In this document: piece after piece, positions 16,053 to 24,373 of the stretch
Position numbering within the stretch: the stretch's first letter is position 1
Layout of the letters: each line of letters starts with the position of its first letter
Assembly: GCA_020073445.1 (NCBI GenBank)
Contig: JAIQFE010000011.1
Location: 124,001 to 188,000, forward strand
Source: Terriglobia bacterium
GTDB lineage: Bacteria > Acidobacteriota > Terriglobia > Bryobacterales > Bryobacteraceae
Length of the DNA: 64,000 bases
Direction of reading: 5' to 3'
Made by a program: the position numbers and the translations under genes
Notes under the pieces: generated by a model
What the model saw: the letters and a program-made list of their open reading frames with translations, nothing else
The model's database searches: none
Told to the model about the DNA's origin: nothing

Positions 16053-17164
16053 CCTATGTCGACCCACTTCTGCCCGACGGCTGGACCCAGGTACTCCGCG
16101 CGTGGCCGGATCAGCCGGTTGTTGGCGTACTGTTCGAGGATATGCGCCGTCCAGCCTGACATGCGGCTCACCGCGAAAATCGGCGTGAACAGATCCACTG
16201 GGATCCCCAGCGAGTAGTAGGTCGAAGCCGAGTAGAAATCCACGTTCGCGTTCAGATTCTTGGCTTCTTTAACGTAGCTCTCGATAGCCCTGGAGATTTC
16301 GAAAAGCTTCTCATGTCCGGTGCTCTTGGCGAGCGCCTGAGATAACCCCTTCAAGCTGGCCGCGCGAGGATCCGTGGTGTGATACACGCGGTGGCCGAAC
16401 GCGGGCACCTTCTTCTTCTCCGCCAACATCTTCTTGACCACTTCGACACCTTGTTCGGGCGTATCCAGCGGAAGAAGCAATTTGATGGCGTCCTCGTTGG
16501 CGCCGCCGTGCAGCGGGCCCCGCAACGCTCCAATTGCCGCCGTCACGGCCGAATAGATGTCGGAAAGCGTGGCCGCGGTAACCCGCGCCGCGAATGTTGA
16601 GGCGTTTAGCTCGTGTTCCGCATGCAGGATCAGCGCGATGTCGAAGGCGTGCGCCATCACGTCATCCGGCTTCTTCCCCGTGAGCGTGTACAGAAAATTC
16701 GCGGCGAAACCCAGTTTCGGATCGCCCGCCACCACCGGTTGGCCCTTGCGCAGCCGGTCGAAGCTGGTCACGATGGTCGCCGTTTGCGCCATCAACCTCA
16801 CGGCCTTCTTCGCCGCCGGTTCCGCCTGCACATTGTTGGCGTCCGGATCCGACAGCGCCAGCATCGAAACAGCCGTGCGCAGAACATGCATCGGCGAAGC
16901 TTTCGGATTGCTCTTCAGGAAGGCTTCCACTTCGGTGGGAATCGCCCGCTCCGCCACCAGTGCGGCTTTCAGCTCATTGAGCTCCGATTGCGTAGGCAGC
17001 TTCCCGTGCCACAGCAAGTAGACGGTTTCCTCGAACGTGGCGTGCTCGGCCAACGTCTCGATACGGAAGCCCTGATAGCTCAGGATCCCCGCATCGCCAT
17101 CGATAAAGCACAGCCGCGATTCCGTCGCGACAATTCCTTCTAATCCCGCACCTGTGACTGGCAT
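16040..17164 (-). CDS. Citrate synthase (type II / 2-methylcitrate synthase subfamily)
   Basis: The enzyme condenses acetyl-CoA (or propionyl-CoA) with oxaloacetate. The 374-residue protein has the short-chain layout typical of Gram-positive-type citrate synthases and methylcitrate synthases, without the N-terminal extension of the large hexameric form. Catalytic regions are visible: [11 protein letters not shown] near residue 183, HGGANEDAI near 219 and [13 protein letters not shown] near 258; the final catalytic Asp is in the [13 protein letters not shown] stretch near 305. I cannot tell citrate from methylcitrate synthase by eye; no prp genes are nearby, which favours citrate. The gene is bracketed by two similar palindromes, and its last three codons and stop lie within a C-rich repeat. 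Confidence 0.93.
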   Translation of the reverse strand: MPVTGAGLEGIVATESRLCFIDGDAGILSYQGFRIETLAEHATFEETVYLLWHGKLPTQSELNELKAALVAERAIPTEVEAFLKSNPKASPMHVLRTAVSMLALSDPDANNVQAEPAAKKAVRLMAQTATIVTSFDRLRKGQPVVAGDPKLGFAANFLYTLTGKKPDDVMAHAFDIALILHAEHELNASTFAARVTAATLSDIYSAVTAAIGALRGPLHGGANEDAIKLLLPLDTPEQGVEVVKKMLAEKKKVPAFGHRVYHTTDPRAASLKGLSQALAKSTGHEKLFEISRAIESYVKEAKNLNANVDFYSASTYYSLGIPVDLFTPIFAVSRMSGWTAHILEQYANNRLIRPRAEYLGPAVGQKWVDIGARG

Positions 17165-17190
17165 AGTGAAGCTCTATTCTAGCAATTGAA

Positions 17191-17210
17191 GTGGGGCCGG
17201 TCTCCAGGCC
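17191..17210. repeat. GC-rich palindrome upstream of the E1 gene
   Basis: GGCCGGTCTCCAGGCCGGCC forms a hairpin in the 99-base gap between the divergent starts of citrate synthase and the 2-oxoacid dehydrogenase. It matches the palindrome at 16010 in all but one or two positions. Confidence 0.55.
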
Positions 17211-17263
17211 GGCCGCTCGCTTCAGTCCGCCCGGCCCCTGGTATAAACTTGAGACGGACATCC

Positions 17264-19363
17264 ATGGCAAGCGGAGTCACCGACCTGGCACTTAGGCCGC
17301 CCGGACCCTCGGGTCTCGGGCGCGACGAACTCATTCGGGCTTTCCGCCTCATGTACCTCTCCCGGCGTATCGACGACCGGGAGATCCTTCTCAAGCGTCA
17401 AAGCAAAATCTACTTCCAGATCTCCGGCGCCGGCCACGAGGCCATTCAAACCGCCGCCGGAATGTTGCTTAAGCCTGGCCACGACTGGTTCTTTCCCTAC
17501 TATCGCGATCGCGCACTGTGTCTGACTCTCGGGATGACCCCGGAAGATATGCTGCTCCAGGCTGTGGGAGCCGAGTCCGATCCTTCGTCCGGCGGACGCC
17601 AGATGCCCTCCCATTGGAGCAACCCGCGCCTCCACATCGTTTCTCCGTCTTCCGCGACAGGGACCCAGTTTCTGCCCGCGATCGGTTGTGCCGACGCCCA
17701 ACGCCGCCTCGAACCCGGCACCGACGCGATTACACTCGCGACCACCGGCGACGGCGCCACCAGCGAAGGCGAATTCTGGGAATCGCTCAACATCGCCTGT
17801 CTGGAGAAGCTTGCGATCCTGTACCTGGTCGAAGACAACGGTTGGGCCATTTCCGTCCCCGTCGACAAACAGACCGCCGGCGGCAACATCGCCAAGCTGG
17901 TCTCCGGATTCCCGAACCTGAAGATTTTCGAGTGCGACGGCAGCGACTTCATCGCTTCCTACGCCACCATGTTCGAAGCAGTCGCGTATTGCCGGCGCCA
18001 GCAATCGCCCGTTCTGGTGCACGCCCGTTGTACGCGGCCCTACTCGCACTCGCTCTCCGATGACGAGCGTCTCTATAAAACCAAAGCCGAGCGCGCCGCC
18101 GAGGCCGCTCGCGACCCGATCGTCAAGTTTCCAGAGTGGCTCATCGCTCAGGGTTTACTCGAACCCCACGGCTTAGAGTTGTTGACTCATGAAGTCGAGC
18201 TGGAAATCCAGGAGATCGGCCAGAAGGTCTTGAAAGCCGCGCCGCCGCCAGCGGGTTCGGCCATGCGATTCCTGTATTCGCCTTTGGTCGATCCCACCTC
18301 GGACGAGTTCGACGTCGAGCCGCGATTTTCCGGCAATCCCCGGACCATGGTCGACGCCATCAATCTCACGATTCACGAGGAGATGCGGCGAAACGACAAG
18401 ATCGTGCTGTTCGGCGAAGACGTCGCCGATTGCAGCCATGAGGACAACCTGAAAGAAGTCAAAGGCAAGGGAGGGGTGTTCAAAGCCACCCAAGGCCTTC
18501 AGACCGTTTTCGGATCGCAGCGCGTCTTCAACACCCCTATCGCCGAGGCCGCCATCGTAGGCCGCGGAGCCGGCATGGCCACGCGCGGGCTGAAGCCGAT
18601 CGTCGAAATCCAATTCTTCGATTACATCTGGCCGGCGATGATGCAGATTCGCGACGAGCTCGCCAGTCTGCGCTGGCGCTCCTATAACGGATTCTCGGCC
18701 CCCATGGTCATTCGCGTGACCATCGGCGGATACCTGAACGGCGGAGCGATTTACCACAGCCAGTGCGGCGAAGTGACGTTCACGCACATCCCGGGCCTGC
18801 GCGTTGTGTTTCCGTCGAACGCGCTGGACGCTTGCGGCCTGTTGCGGACCGCGATCCGCTCCGATGATCCCGTGCTGTTTCTGGAACACAAGAAACTCTA
18901 TCGCGAGGCTTATAACCGTTCACCGCACCCCGGTCCGGATTACACGATTCCTTTCGGTAAGGCCAAGATCGCCAAAACCGGCTCCCGGCTGACCATAGTG
19001 ACCTACGGTGCGCTGGTCCAGAAGTCGCTGCAAGCGGCTCTTCTCGTCGAGCAGCGCAATTCCGATCACAGTGTGGAAGTAATCGACCTGCGGACGCTCT
19101 CGCCGTACGACTGGGAAGCCATTCGCGCCTCGGTCGAAAAAACCAGCCGCGTGATGGTGGTGCATGAGGATACGCTCTCGTGGGGATTCGGTGCCGAGAT
19201 CTCGGCGCGCATCGCCAGCGAGCTGTTCTCGTCGCTCGACGCTCCGGTCGGCCGCATCGGCGCGCTGGATACATGGGTCGGCTACCATCCGAATCTCGAA
19301 GCCGAAATCCTGCCTCAAGTCGACGGCATCGTCGCGGAAGCCGACCGCATTCTCAGCTACTGA
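17264..19363 (+). CDS. Fused E1 alpha-beta subunits of a branched-chain 2-oxoacid / acetoin-type dehydrogenase
   Basis: This is the thiamine-diphosphate-dependent E1 component of a 2-oxoacid dehydrogenase complex, with both chains in one 699-residue polypeptide. The alpha part (to about residue 350) has the ThDP/Mg motif [15 protein letters not shown]...VEDNGWAIS. The beta part follows from about 370, starting [20 protein letters not shown], and contains [17 protein letters not shown]. It ends with the transketolase C-terminal domain ([15 protein letters not shown]-like stretch near 685). Related fused enzymes usually act on branched-chain oxoacids; the substrate is not decided here because no E2 or E3 gene is adjacent. 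The start at 17264 avoids an N-terminal run encoded by the upstream palindrome. Confidence 0.92.
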   Translation: MASGVTDLALRPPGPSGLGRDELIRAFRLMYLSRRIDDREILLKRQSKIYFQISGAGHEAIQTAAGMLLKPGHDWFFPYYRDRALCLTLGMTPEDMLLQAVGAESDPSSGGRQMPSHWSNPRLHIVSPSSATGTQFLPAIGCADAQRRLEPGTDAITLATTGDGATSEGEFWESLNIACLEKLAILYLVEDNGWAISVPVDKQTAGGNIAKLVSGFPNLKIFECDGSDFIASYATMFEAVAYCRRQQSPVLVHARCTRPYSHSLSDDERLYKTKAERAAEAARDPIVKFPEWLIAQGLLEPHGLELLTHEVELEIQEIGQKVLKAAPPPAGSAMRFLYSPLVDPTSDEFDVEPRFSGNPRTMVDAINLTIHEEMRRNDKIVLFGEDVADCSHEDNLKEVKGKGGVFKATQGLQTVFGSQRVFNTPIAEAAIVGRGAGMATRGLKPIVEIQFFDYIWPAMMQIRDELASLRWRSYNGFSAPMVIRVTIGGYLNGGAIYHSQCGEVTFTHIPGLRVVFPSNALDACGLLRTAIRSDDPVLFLEHKKLYREAYNRSPHPGPDYTIPFGKAKIAKTGSRLTIVTYGALVQKSLQAALLVEQRNSDHSVEVIDLRTLSPYDWEAIRASVEKTSRVMVVHEDTLSWGFGAEISARIASELFSSLDAPVGRIGALDTWVGYHPNLEAEILPQVDGIVAEADRILSY

Positions 19364-19366
19364 CTT

Positions 19367-19389
19367 GGCACGCGACAAGATCGCCTGCC
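19367..19389. repeat. REP hairpin, copy A
   Basis: GGCACGCGA, five-base loop, TCGCCTGCC: a hairpin with one mismatch that begins four bases after the E1 stop. It is the inverted partner of the hairpin at 19847; together they bracket the RAYT remnant. A third copy lies at 25875. Confidence 0.8.
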
Positions 19390-19429
19390 CCACTGGGAGT
19401 TATCCCTGCTCTCCGGCACTTTGTAAATA

Positions 19430-19878
19430 GTGTCCTTTACAAGACGTCGCCTTCCCCATTGGATTCCCGACAATACCATCATCTTTGTCACCTGGAGGTT
19501 AGCCTGCGGGAGCGCTCTTGCCGATGCGCGCTGCGCTCGTGTCGTTGCAGACGCCCTGATCTACGGGACGAAAATGTATGAATTGCACGCGTGGGTGGTG
19601 ATGCCGACCCACGTTCATGTAATCATGACTCCGAAACAGCCATTTCCCGAGATCATGCGTTGGCTGAAGTGGACTACGGCCCGGCGGTGCAATCGGTTGC
19701 TAAATCGAACCGGCGCATTTTGGCAGGACGAGTCCTTCGATCACTGGATACGGACTGGCGGTGAACTGGAGAGCCTCATTGCATTGTTGAAGGGAACCCA
19801 ATAGCCGCGCGGCTGGAAAACTGGCAATGGTCCAGTGCAGCAGTGGGGCAGGCGATCTTGTCGCCTGCCATCAAATAG
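19430..19878 (+). pseudogene. REP-associated tyrosine transposase (RAYT), decayed
   Basis: RAYTs are single-domain relatives of the IS200/IS605 transposase that cut at REP hairpins. The recognisable core starts at a GTG and has LPHWIPDNTIIFVTWRL, then YELHAWVVMPTHVHVIM with the HxH metal motif, and FWQDESFDHWIR. Two defects are visible. About 25-30 residues normally found between the first and second segments are missing. The frame also breaks near 19780, where about four bases appear lost: the plus frame ends ALLKGTQ, while the next frame continues IVEGNPIAARLENWQWSSA to 19878. The break falls where the family has a conserved Tyr before the xNPV motif, so the product is almost surely inactive. 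REP hairpins lie on both sides. Confidence 0.85.
19847..19869. repeat. REP hairpin, copy B
   Basis: GGCAGGCGA, loop TCTTG, TCGCCTGCC: a perfect nine-base-pair hairpin overlapping the 3' end of the RAYT remnant. It is inverted relative to copy A, with a shared 19-base core (TGGGGCAGGCGATCTTGTC and its complement). Confidence 0.85.
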
Positions 19879-19914
19879 CCGTAACCCTTTTCCTCGGCCA
19901 GTACGTCCACATGC

Positions 19915-20952
19915 TTGATGCTGTCCCGGCGTAATTTCCTCTACCTGGCAGGAGCCCTGCCAGCGCTCGCCCGGGCGCAGGACCCCAAATACTCCACCAG
20001 CGTCAACGTTGTCAGCGTCCTGGCCACCGTCCGAGACAAGCAGGGCAAGATCGTCCACGATCTGGCCCAGGACGAATTCGCCATCCAGGAAGACGGACAC
20101 CCGCAATCCATTCGCTATTTCTCCCAGCAGAGCGACCTTCCGCTCACGCTCGGCCTGCTAATCGATACCAGCGGCAGCCAGTCGCGTGTCCTCGATCGGG
20201 AGCGCAGCGCCAGCTACGAATTCTTCGAACACATCCTTCGCGAGGACAAGGACAAGGCGTTTCTGATCCACTTCGACCGTGAGGTGGAGCTGCTGCAGGA
20301 TCTGACGTCGTCGCGCAAGGAACTGGAAGCAGCTCTGCGCGAAGCGGACCGCCCTCAGCTCAATCGCCGCTCGTCTGGAAACGGAGCGCCACAGGGCCGC
20401 GGACAAGGCCGGGGTGCTGGCGGCGGCACCGCGTTGTACGATTCTGTTTTCCTCGCCGCCGACGAAATTCTCAAGAAACAGCAAGGGCGTAAGGCAGTTG
20501 TGCTGCTCTCCGACGGAGTCGATACGAACAGCAAAACCTCGATCGGCGGGGCAATCGAATCCGCCCAGCGCGCCGACATGCTGGTCTACTCTATCCGCTT
20601 TGCCGATTCCGACGTCAGCCGCAGTCCGGTTGGCTTCGGCGGACCCGGCATGGGACGTGGTGGCCGGCGTGGAGGTGGCGGCCGTTTCCCACAGCCGTCG
20701 GCCGGAGGTAGGAGTGGCGTCGATGGCAAGAAGATCCTGCAACGCATCTCGGATGAGACTGGTGGGAGCTACTTTGAAGTGAACGGCAAGATGTCCATCG
20801 ACAAAATCTACGATCAGATTGAAGAGGAGCTGCGCAACCAGTACAGTCTGGGTTATACTCCCGACCAATCCAGCGGCGGCTATCACAGGATCCTGGTATC
20901 TGTGAAGCGCAAGAACCTGACTGTTCGCGCCCGCGACGGGTATTACAGTTAA
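19915..20952 (+). CDS. Tat-exported VWFA-domain protein, acidobacterial type (1 of 2)
   Basis: The 345-residue product opens with a twin-arginine signal (LSRRNFLYLAGALPALARAQ), so export in folded form is expected. A short beta domain follows (VNVVSVLATVRDKQGKIVHDL). Then comes a von Willebrand factor A domain with the MIDAS motif DTSGS near residue 82, ALYDSVFLAADEI near 170 and VVLLSDGVDTNS near 192. A Gly/Arg-rich insertion lies around residues 240-270. The C-terminus (RNQYSLGYTP; KRKNLTVRARDGYY) is the standard ending of the VWFA-related family that is abundant in Acidobacteria. Such domains bind protein partners through a metal. It is followed after three bases by a paralogue, which suggests tandem duplication. 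Confidence 0.9.
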   Translation: MMLSRRNFLYLAGALPALARAQDPKYSTSVNVVSVLATVRDKQGKIVHDLAQDEFAIQEDGHPQSIRYFSQQSDLPLTLGLLIDTSGSQSRVLDRERSASYEFFEHILREDKDKAFLIHFDREVELLQDLTSSRKELEAALREADRPQLNRRSSGNGAPQGRGQGRGAGGGTALYDSVFLAADEILKKQQGRKAVVLLSDGVDTNSKTSIGGAIESAQRADMLVYSIRFADSDVSRSPVGFGGPGMGRGGRRGGGGRFPQPSAGGRSGVDGKKILQRISDETGGSYFEVNGKMSIDKIYDQIEEELRNQYSLGYTPDQSSGGYHRILVSVKRKNLTVRARDGYYS

Positions 20953-20955
20953 AGG

Positions 20956-21852
20956 GTGGGCCTGCCCTTATCTCGACGCACCGCGCTCGGGCTAATCTAC
21001 ACGATCGCCAGGGCTCAAGAACCTACCTTTTCTACCGGGGTCGACGTCGTCAACGTCCTTGTCACGGTTCGCGACAAACAGGGACAGCTCGTGAAAGGGC
21101 TCGCCAAGGACGATTTCAAGCTTGAGGAAGACGGCCGGGCTCAACCGATTCGCTATTTTTCGCCTCAGGCAGATCAGCCTCTGATGCTAGGCCTTCTGAT
21201 CGATGTGAGCGGCAGCCAGCGTACCGTTCTCGCCGAGCAGCGACGCGCGAGCCGTCAGTTTCTCGACCAAGTCCTGCGCCCAGAGGACCGGGCTTTTTTC
21301 GTCCGATTCGACCGCCGGATTGAGCTGCTCGAGGACCTCTCTCTGTTAGACGCCGATCCGAAGGAGAGCAGCGCGCGTGGCACCGCCCTTTACGATGCGA
21401 TTGTTTCCGCGTCTCGCGGGCTCGCCGGCCAGCCGGGCCGCAAGGCGCTAATCGTTCTCTCCGACGGATACGACACCAGCAGCTCGGCATCGCTCGCCGC
21501 GGCGGTGGAGACGGCCCAGCGGGCTGACGCTCTGGTTTACTCGATCCGCTTCCTCGATCGCGGAATCTTCGCCTTCGAAGTCCCCGCCTCGCAGGGCGGC
21601 TCGCCGGTTCCCCGCGAAGGCCGCAAGGCGCTCGAGCAGATCGCGAAGGAGACCGGCGGAGCCTACTTCGACCTCACTGCCTCGGAGACTCTCGGCAAGA
21701 TCTACGCGCGTATTGAAGACGAACTGCGGAACCAGTACAGTCTCGGCTTCACGCCCGCCGGCAAGCGTTCCGGTTATAGGAAAATCCGTGTGTCGGTAAA
21801 GCGAAAAGGGCTCTCCGTCCAGGCCCGCGACGGTTATTTCCCCGCCGAATGA
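20956..21852 (+). CDS. Tat-exported VWFA-domain protein, acidobacterial type (2 of 2)
   Basis: The 298-residue paralogue of the preceding gene starts at a GTG three bases after its stop. It has a shorter twin-arginine signal (LSRRTALGLIYTIARAQ) and the same beta domain (VDVVNVLVTVRDKQGQLV). The VWFA domain has the MIDAS motif DVSGS, LIVLSDGYDTSSS, and the shared ending RNQYSLGFTPAG...VQARDGYF. It lacks the Gly/Arg insertion of its partner. The two could form a heteromeric surface complex or bind different ligands, which is an inference. Its stop overlaps the start of the next membrane-protein gene as ATGA, so the three are translated from one message. Confidence 0.9.
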   Translation: MGLPLSRRTALGLIYTIARAQEPTFSTGVDVVNVLVTVRDKQGQLVKGLAKDDFKLEEDGRAQPIRYFSPQADQPLMLGLLIDVSGSQRTVLAEQRRASRQFLDQVLRPEDRAFFVRFDRRIELLEDLSLLDADPKESSARGTALYDAIVSASRGLAGQPGRKALIVLSDGYDTSSSASLAAAVETAQRADALVYSIRFLDRGIFAFEVPASQGGSPVPREGRKALEQIAKETGGAYFDLTASETLGKIYARIEDELRNQYSLGFTPAGKRSGYRKIRVSVKRKGLSVQARDGYFPAE

Positions 21853-23252
21853 CCTCCTCGGAAGATCTCCGTTCGCGCTGGATTCTGGGCGGAGTTGCCG
21901 CTTTTTCGATGGCCTGGGCGATCGCGCGCGCCGCCATCCAGTCCATCACCATAGACGAGGCGAACACCTATGTCTCCTTTGTCTCCCGGCACCTATATCT
22001 CTGGTACGCCGCGAATAACCACATCCTGAACTCGACCCTGATGTACGGATTCACAAAGGCATTTGGAGTCTCGCAGTTCATCGTCAGGCTGCCTGCATTG
22101 ATCGGCGCCGCGCTCTACATCTCGGCCACGTATCGATTGTGTCTGTTGCTCCGAGCCTCGCTGCTGGTGAGACTGACGCTGTTCGTGTGTCTGGTATTCA
22201 ACCCGTTTATCTTCGATTACCTGGTCGCCGCCCGTGGATACAGTCTGGCACTGGGATTTCTCATGTGGGCGATGGTGTATTCGGTTGAAGAAGGCCTCAC
22301 CGTCGCGGCCTGCGCGGTATCCTCCGTCTGCGCCGGCATGTCCGTCAACGCAAACTTTTCTTTCGCCTTCGTGAATCTTGCGGCGATGACCGCGATCCTG
22401 TTGTGCGCCTGGTACCGGCGTCCGGACAACTGGTTCCGGCTGCTGGCCGCCTGCGTACTGCCTGGCGCGGCCACTATCGCGATTGTCTCCGGCTATGCGC
22501 TCCTTCATCGCCATCCCGGCGAGCTGATTTACGGCGCCGCCAGTCTGAGTGAAACCTTCGGCAGCATCCTGGAGGCTTCGCTGTTTCAGTCTCCGTTGGA
22601 CGTTTTAGCGCCGCTCGTGTTTCCACTGGTAGCCGTCACAGGCTTGGCGTGGCTGCTTTGTTCTGCCGCCAGAATTCCGCCTATGGGATGGGCGGCTGCG
22701 GCCATCCTCGCCGTCACCCTGGTCATCCATTGGACCGCGCTCCGGCTGTTTGGCTTGCCGCTTCCAAAAGATCGCACCGCCATCTATTTGTTCCCGATCT
22801 TCATGATCGTTGCCGGCGTGTTGGCCACAATCCCACCCACGTCGAAGCTCGCCCGGTATCTGCGCGGGAGTTTCGTGGGAGCGCTGGCGTTCATGGCGAT
22901 CTATTTTCTCTCCTGCTTGCGGCTGACCTACTTCAAGGAGTGGTACTGGGATGCCGATGTCCAGAAGACCTACGCCATACTCTCTTGCCTGAACCGCGAA
23001 CACAACGTGACGCACGTCGTATCGAGTTGGTCTTACAGCCCGTCCTTGAGGTTCTACGCGATTGCCCAGCCGACGTCCTTGCAGATCGATGAAGGTTCGC
23101 AACTGGCGCAGGTCTATGTGAGGGACACGCTTCACGGCGGCGAAACAAACCCCCTGTTCGATCGAGTTTTTTACAGGAGTCCCACCACGGATCTCGTGCT
23201 GGAAGCACCTTCCGCATTGGCGGATACCTACGCGTCATGTAAACCGCGCTAG
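21849..23252 (+). CDS. Polytopic membrane protein, GT-C-like (possible glycosyltransferase family 39 relative)
   Basis: The 467-residue protein has about ten hydrophobic segments. The first loop after the first membrane span reads TIDEANTYVSF and is followed by YAANNHILNSTL. Acidic residues in this loop plus a nearby His are the layout of GT-C fold glycosyltransferases that use polyprenyl-linked sugars, so that is the most likely class, but the match is only in outline. The last 100 residues form a soluble domain on the outer face. It is coupled by ATGA to the VWFA gene, which suggests that it could modify or anchor the two exported proteins. It converges with the oxidase gene and overlaps its 3' end by 18 bases. 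Confidence 0.6.
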   Translation: MTSSEDLRSRWILGGVAAFSMAWAIARAAIQSITIDEANTYVSFVSRHLYLWYAANNHILNSTLMYGFTKAFGVSQFIVRLPALIGAALYISATYRLCLLLRASLLVRLTLFVCLVFNPFIFDYLVAARGYSLALGFLMWAMVYSVEEGLTVAACAVSSVCAGMSVNANFSFAFVNLAAMTAILLCAWYRRPDNWFRLLAACVLPGAATIAIVSGYALLHRHPGELIYGAASLSETFGSILEASLFQSPLDVLAPLVFPLVAVTGLAWLLCSAARIPPMGWAAAAILAVTLVIHWTALRLFGLPLPKDRTAIYLFPIFMIVAGVLATIPPTSKLARYLRGSFVGALAFMAIYFLSCLRLTYFKEWYWDADVQKTYAILSCLNREHNVTHVVSSWSYSPSLRFYAIAQPTSLQIDEGSQLAQVYVRDTLHGGETNPLFDRVFYRSPTTDLVLEAPSALADTYASCKPR

Positions 23253-24368
23253 CTGGAACATGCCGAGCTGACCCGCATATCTCGCCCCGACGTCCAGAGC
23301 CAGGTCCGTCATGATCTCGCCCACGACGCTGGCGAACTTGAACCCGTGTCCCGAGAAACCCGCCGCGATGTAGACGTTGTCGGCTTCCGGATGCGCATCC
23401 AGGATAAAGTGCTCGTCGGGACTGTTGGTGAACATGCAGGTTTTCATCGCCAACGCCGGACCATCTGCATCCGGAAAATACCGGCGGATCCCCTCGCGGA
23501 GCACGGCTTCGTCCTCGGAATGAATCTCGCGATCGATGCTCGTCGGATCGACGTTCTCACGGCGGTGGTGATATTTCCCGATTTTGAAGCCCGGAACGCC
23601 GTACTCGGGACATCCGTAGAATCGGCCCTCGGGGGCTTCCAGGTTGAAGACTGGGAAGGATCCGAGTTGAAACAGTTCAGGACGCGACGGCTGTGCCCAC
23701 AGGACGACTTGCCGCTCAGGGATCGCAAGATTCCGCAGCAAGGGACAAAGCTGCGACGCCCACGGTCCGGCCGTGATCACCAACTTGCGCGCCCGATACG
23801 ATTCGCGGTCCGTGCGAACCTCTACGACGCCACCGGACGCGTCCCATCCGATCACGCGCTCGCACGTGTGGACCTCCGCGCCCAGTGCCTGCGCCGCTTT
23901 CACGTAGTTCACGATGCAGCGTTCCGGCAGCAGAAAGCCGCCATCAGGTTGAAACACGGCCGCAACGTCGCCAGGAAACCGATAGCCGGGAAACTTCTGG
24001 TGCAAAGACTTGGCATCGAGCGCCTGATGCTCCAACCCAAACTGGCGGCAGGTTTCGAGCGATCCTCGGACCGTCGCGCTATCCGGCGCGCCTGCATCCA
24101 CACATCCGGTCACAAACAGCAGCCGCTCACCCGCCCGTCCTTCAAGATCCCGCCATAGGTCGTAGGCCCGGCGCAGGAGCGGGACGTATCCGGCGCCCTC
24201 GGGATACGCCATGCGGATGATGCGCGTGATTCCGTGCGACGAGCCGAAATCGTGCGGTACGTCGAACTGTTCCAGCCCTAGGACCCGTTGTCCGCGCTGG
24301 GCCAGATGATACACAGTCGCGCTGCCCATCCCGCCCACGCCGATGACGATCGAGTCGAATTCGCGCAT
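23235..24368 (-). CDS. solA: FAD-dependent amine oxidase, SolA / monomeric sarcosine oxidase type
   Basis: The family oxidatively demethylates small N-methyl amino acids such as sarcosine or N-methyl-L-tryptophan. The 377-residue protein has the dinucleotide fold IVIGVGGMGSATVYHLA at the start and the family stretch DFGSSHGITRIIRMAY near residue 40. The C-terminal CMFTNSPDEHFILD has a Cys at the position where flavin is covalently attached in MSOX and SolA, and GFSGHGFKFASVVGE near 345 follows. The substrate is not determined from sequence. It lies five bases downstream of an amino-acid permease on the same strand, which suggests that the permease supplies the substrate. Confidence 0.88.
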   Translation of the reverse strand: MREFDSIVIGVGGMGSATVYHLAQRGQRVLGLEQFDVPHDFGSSHGITRIIRMAYPEGAGYVPLLRRAYDLWRDLEGRAGERLLFVTGCVDAGAPDSATVRGSLETCRQFGLEHQALDAKSLHQKFPGYRFPGDVAAVFQPDGGFLLPERCIVNYVKAAQALGAEVHTCERVIGWDASGGVVEVRTDRESYRARKLVITAGPWASQLCPLLRNLAIPERQVVLWAQPSRPELFQLGSFPVFNLEAPEGRFYGCPEYGVPGFKIGKYHHRRENVDPTSIDREIHSEDEAVLREGIRRYFPDADGPALAMKTCMFTNSPDEHFILDAHPEADNVYIAAGFSGHGFKFASVVGEIMTDLALDVGARYAGQLGMFQLARFT

Positions 24369-24373
24369 CCGGG

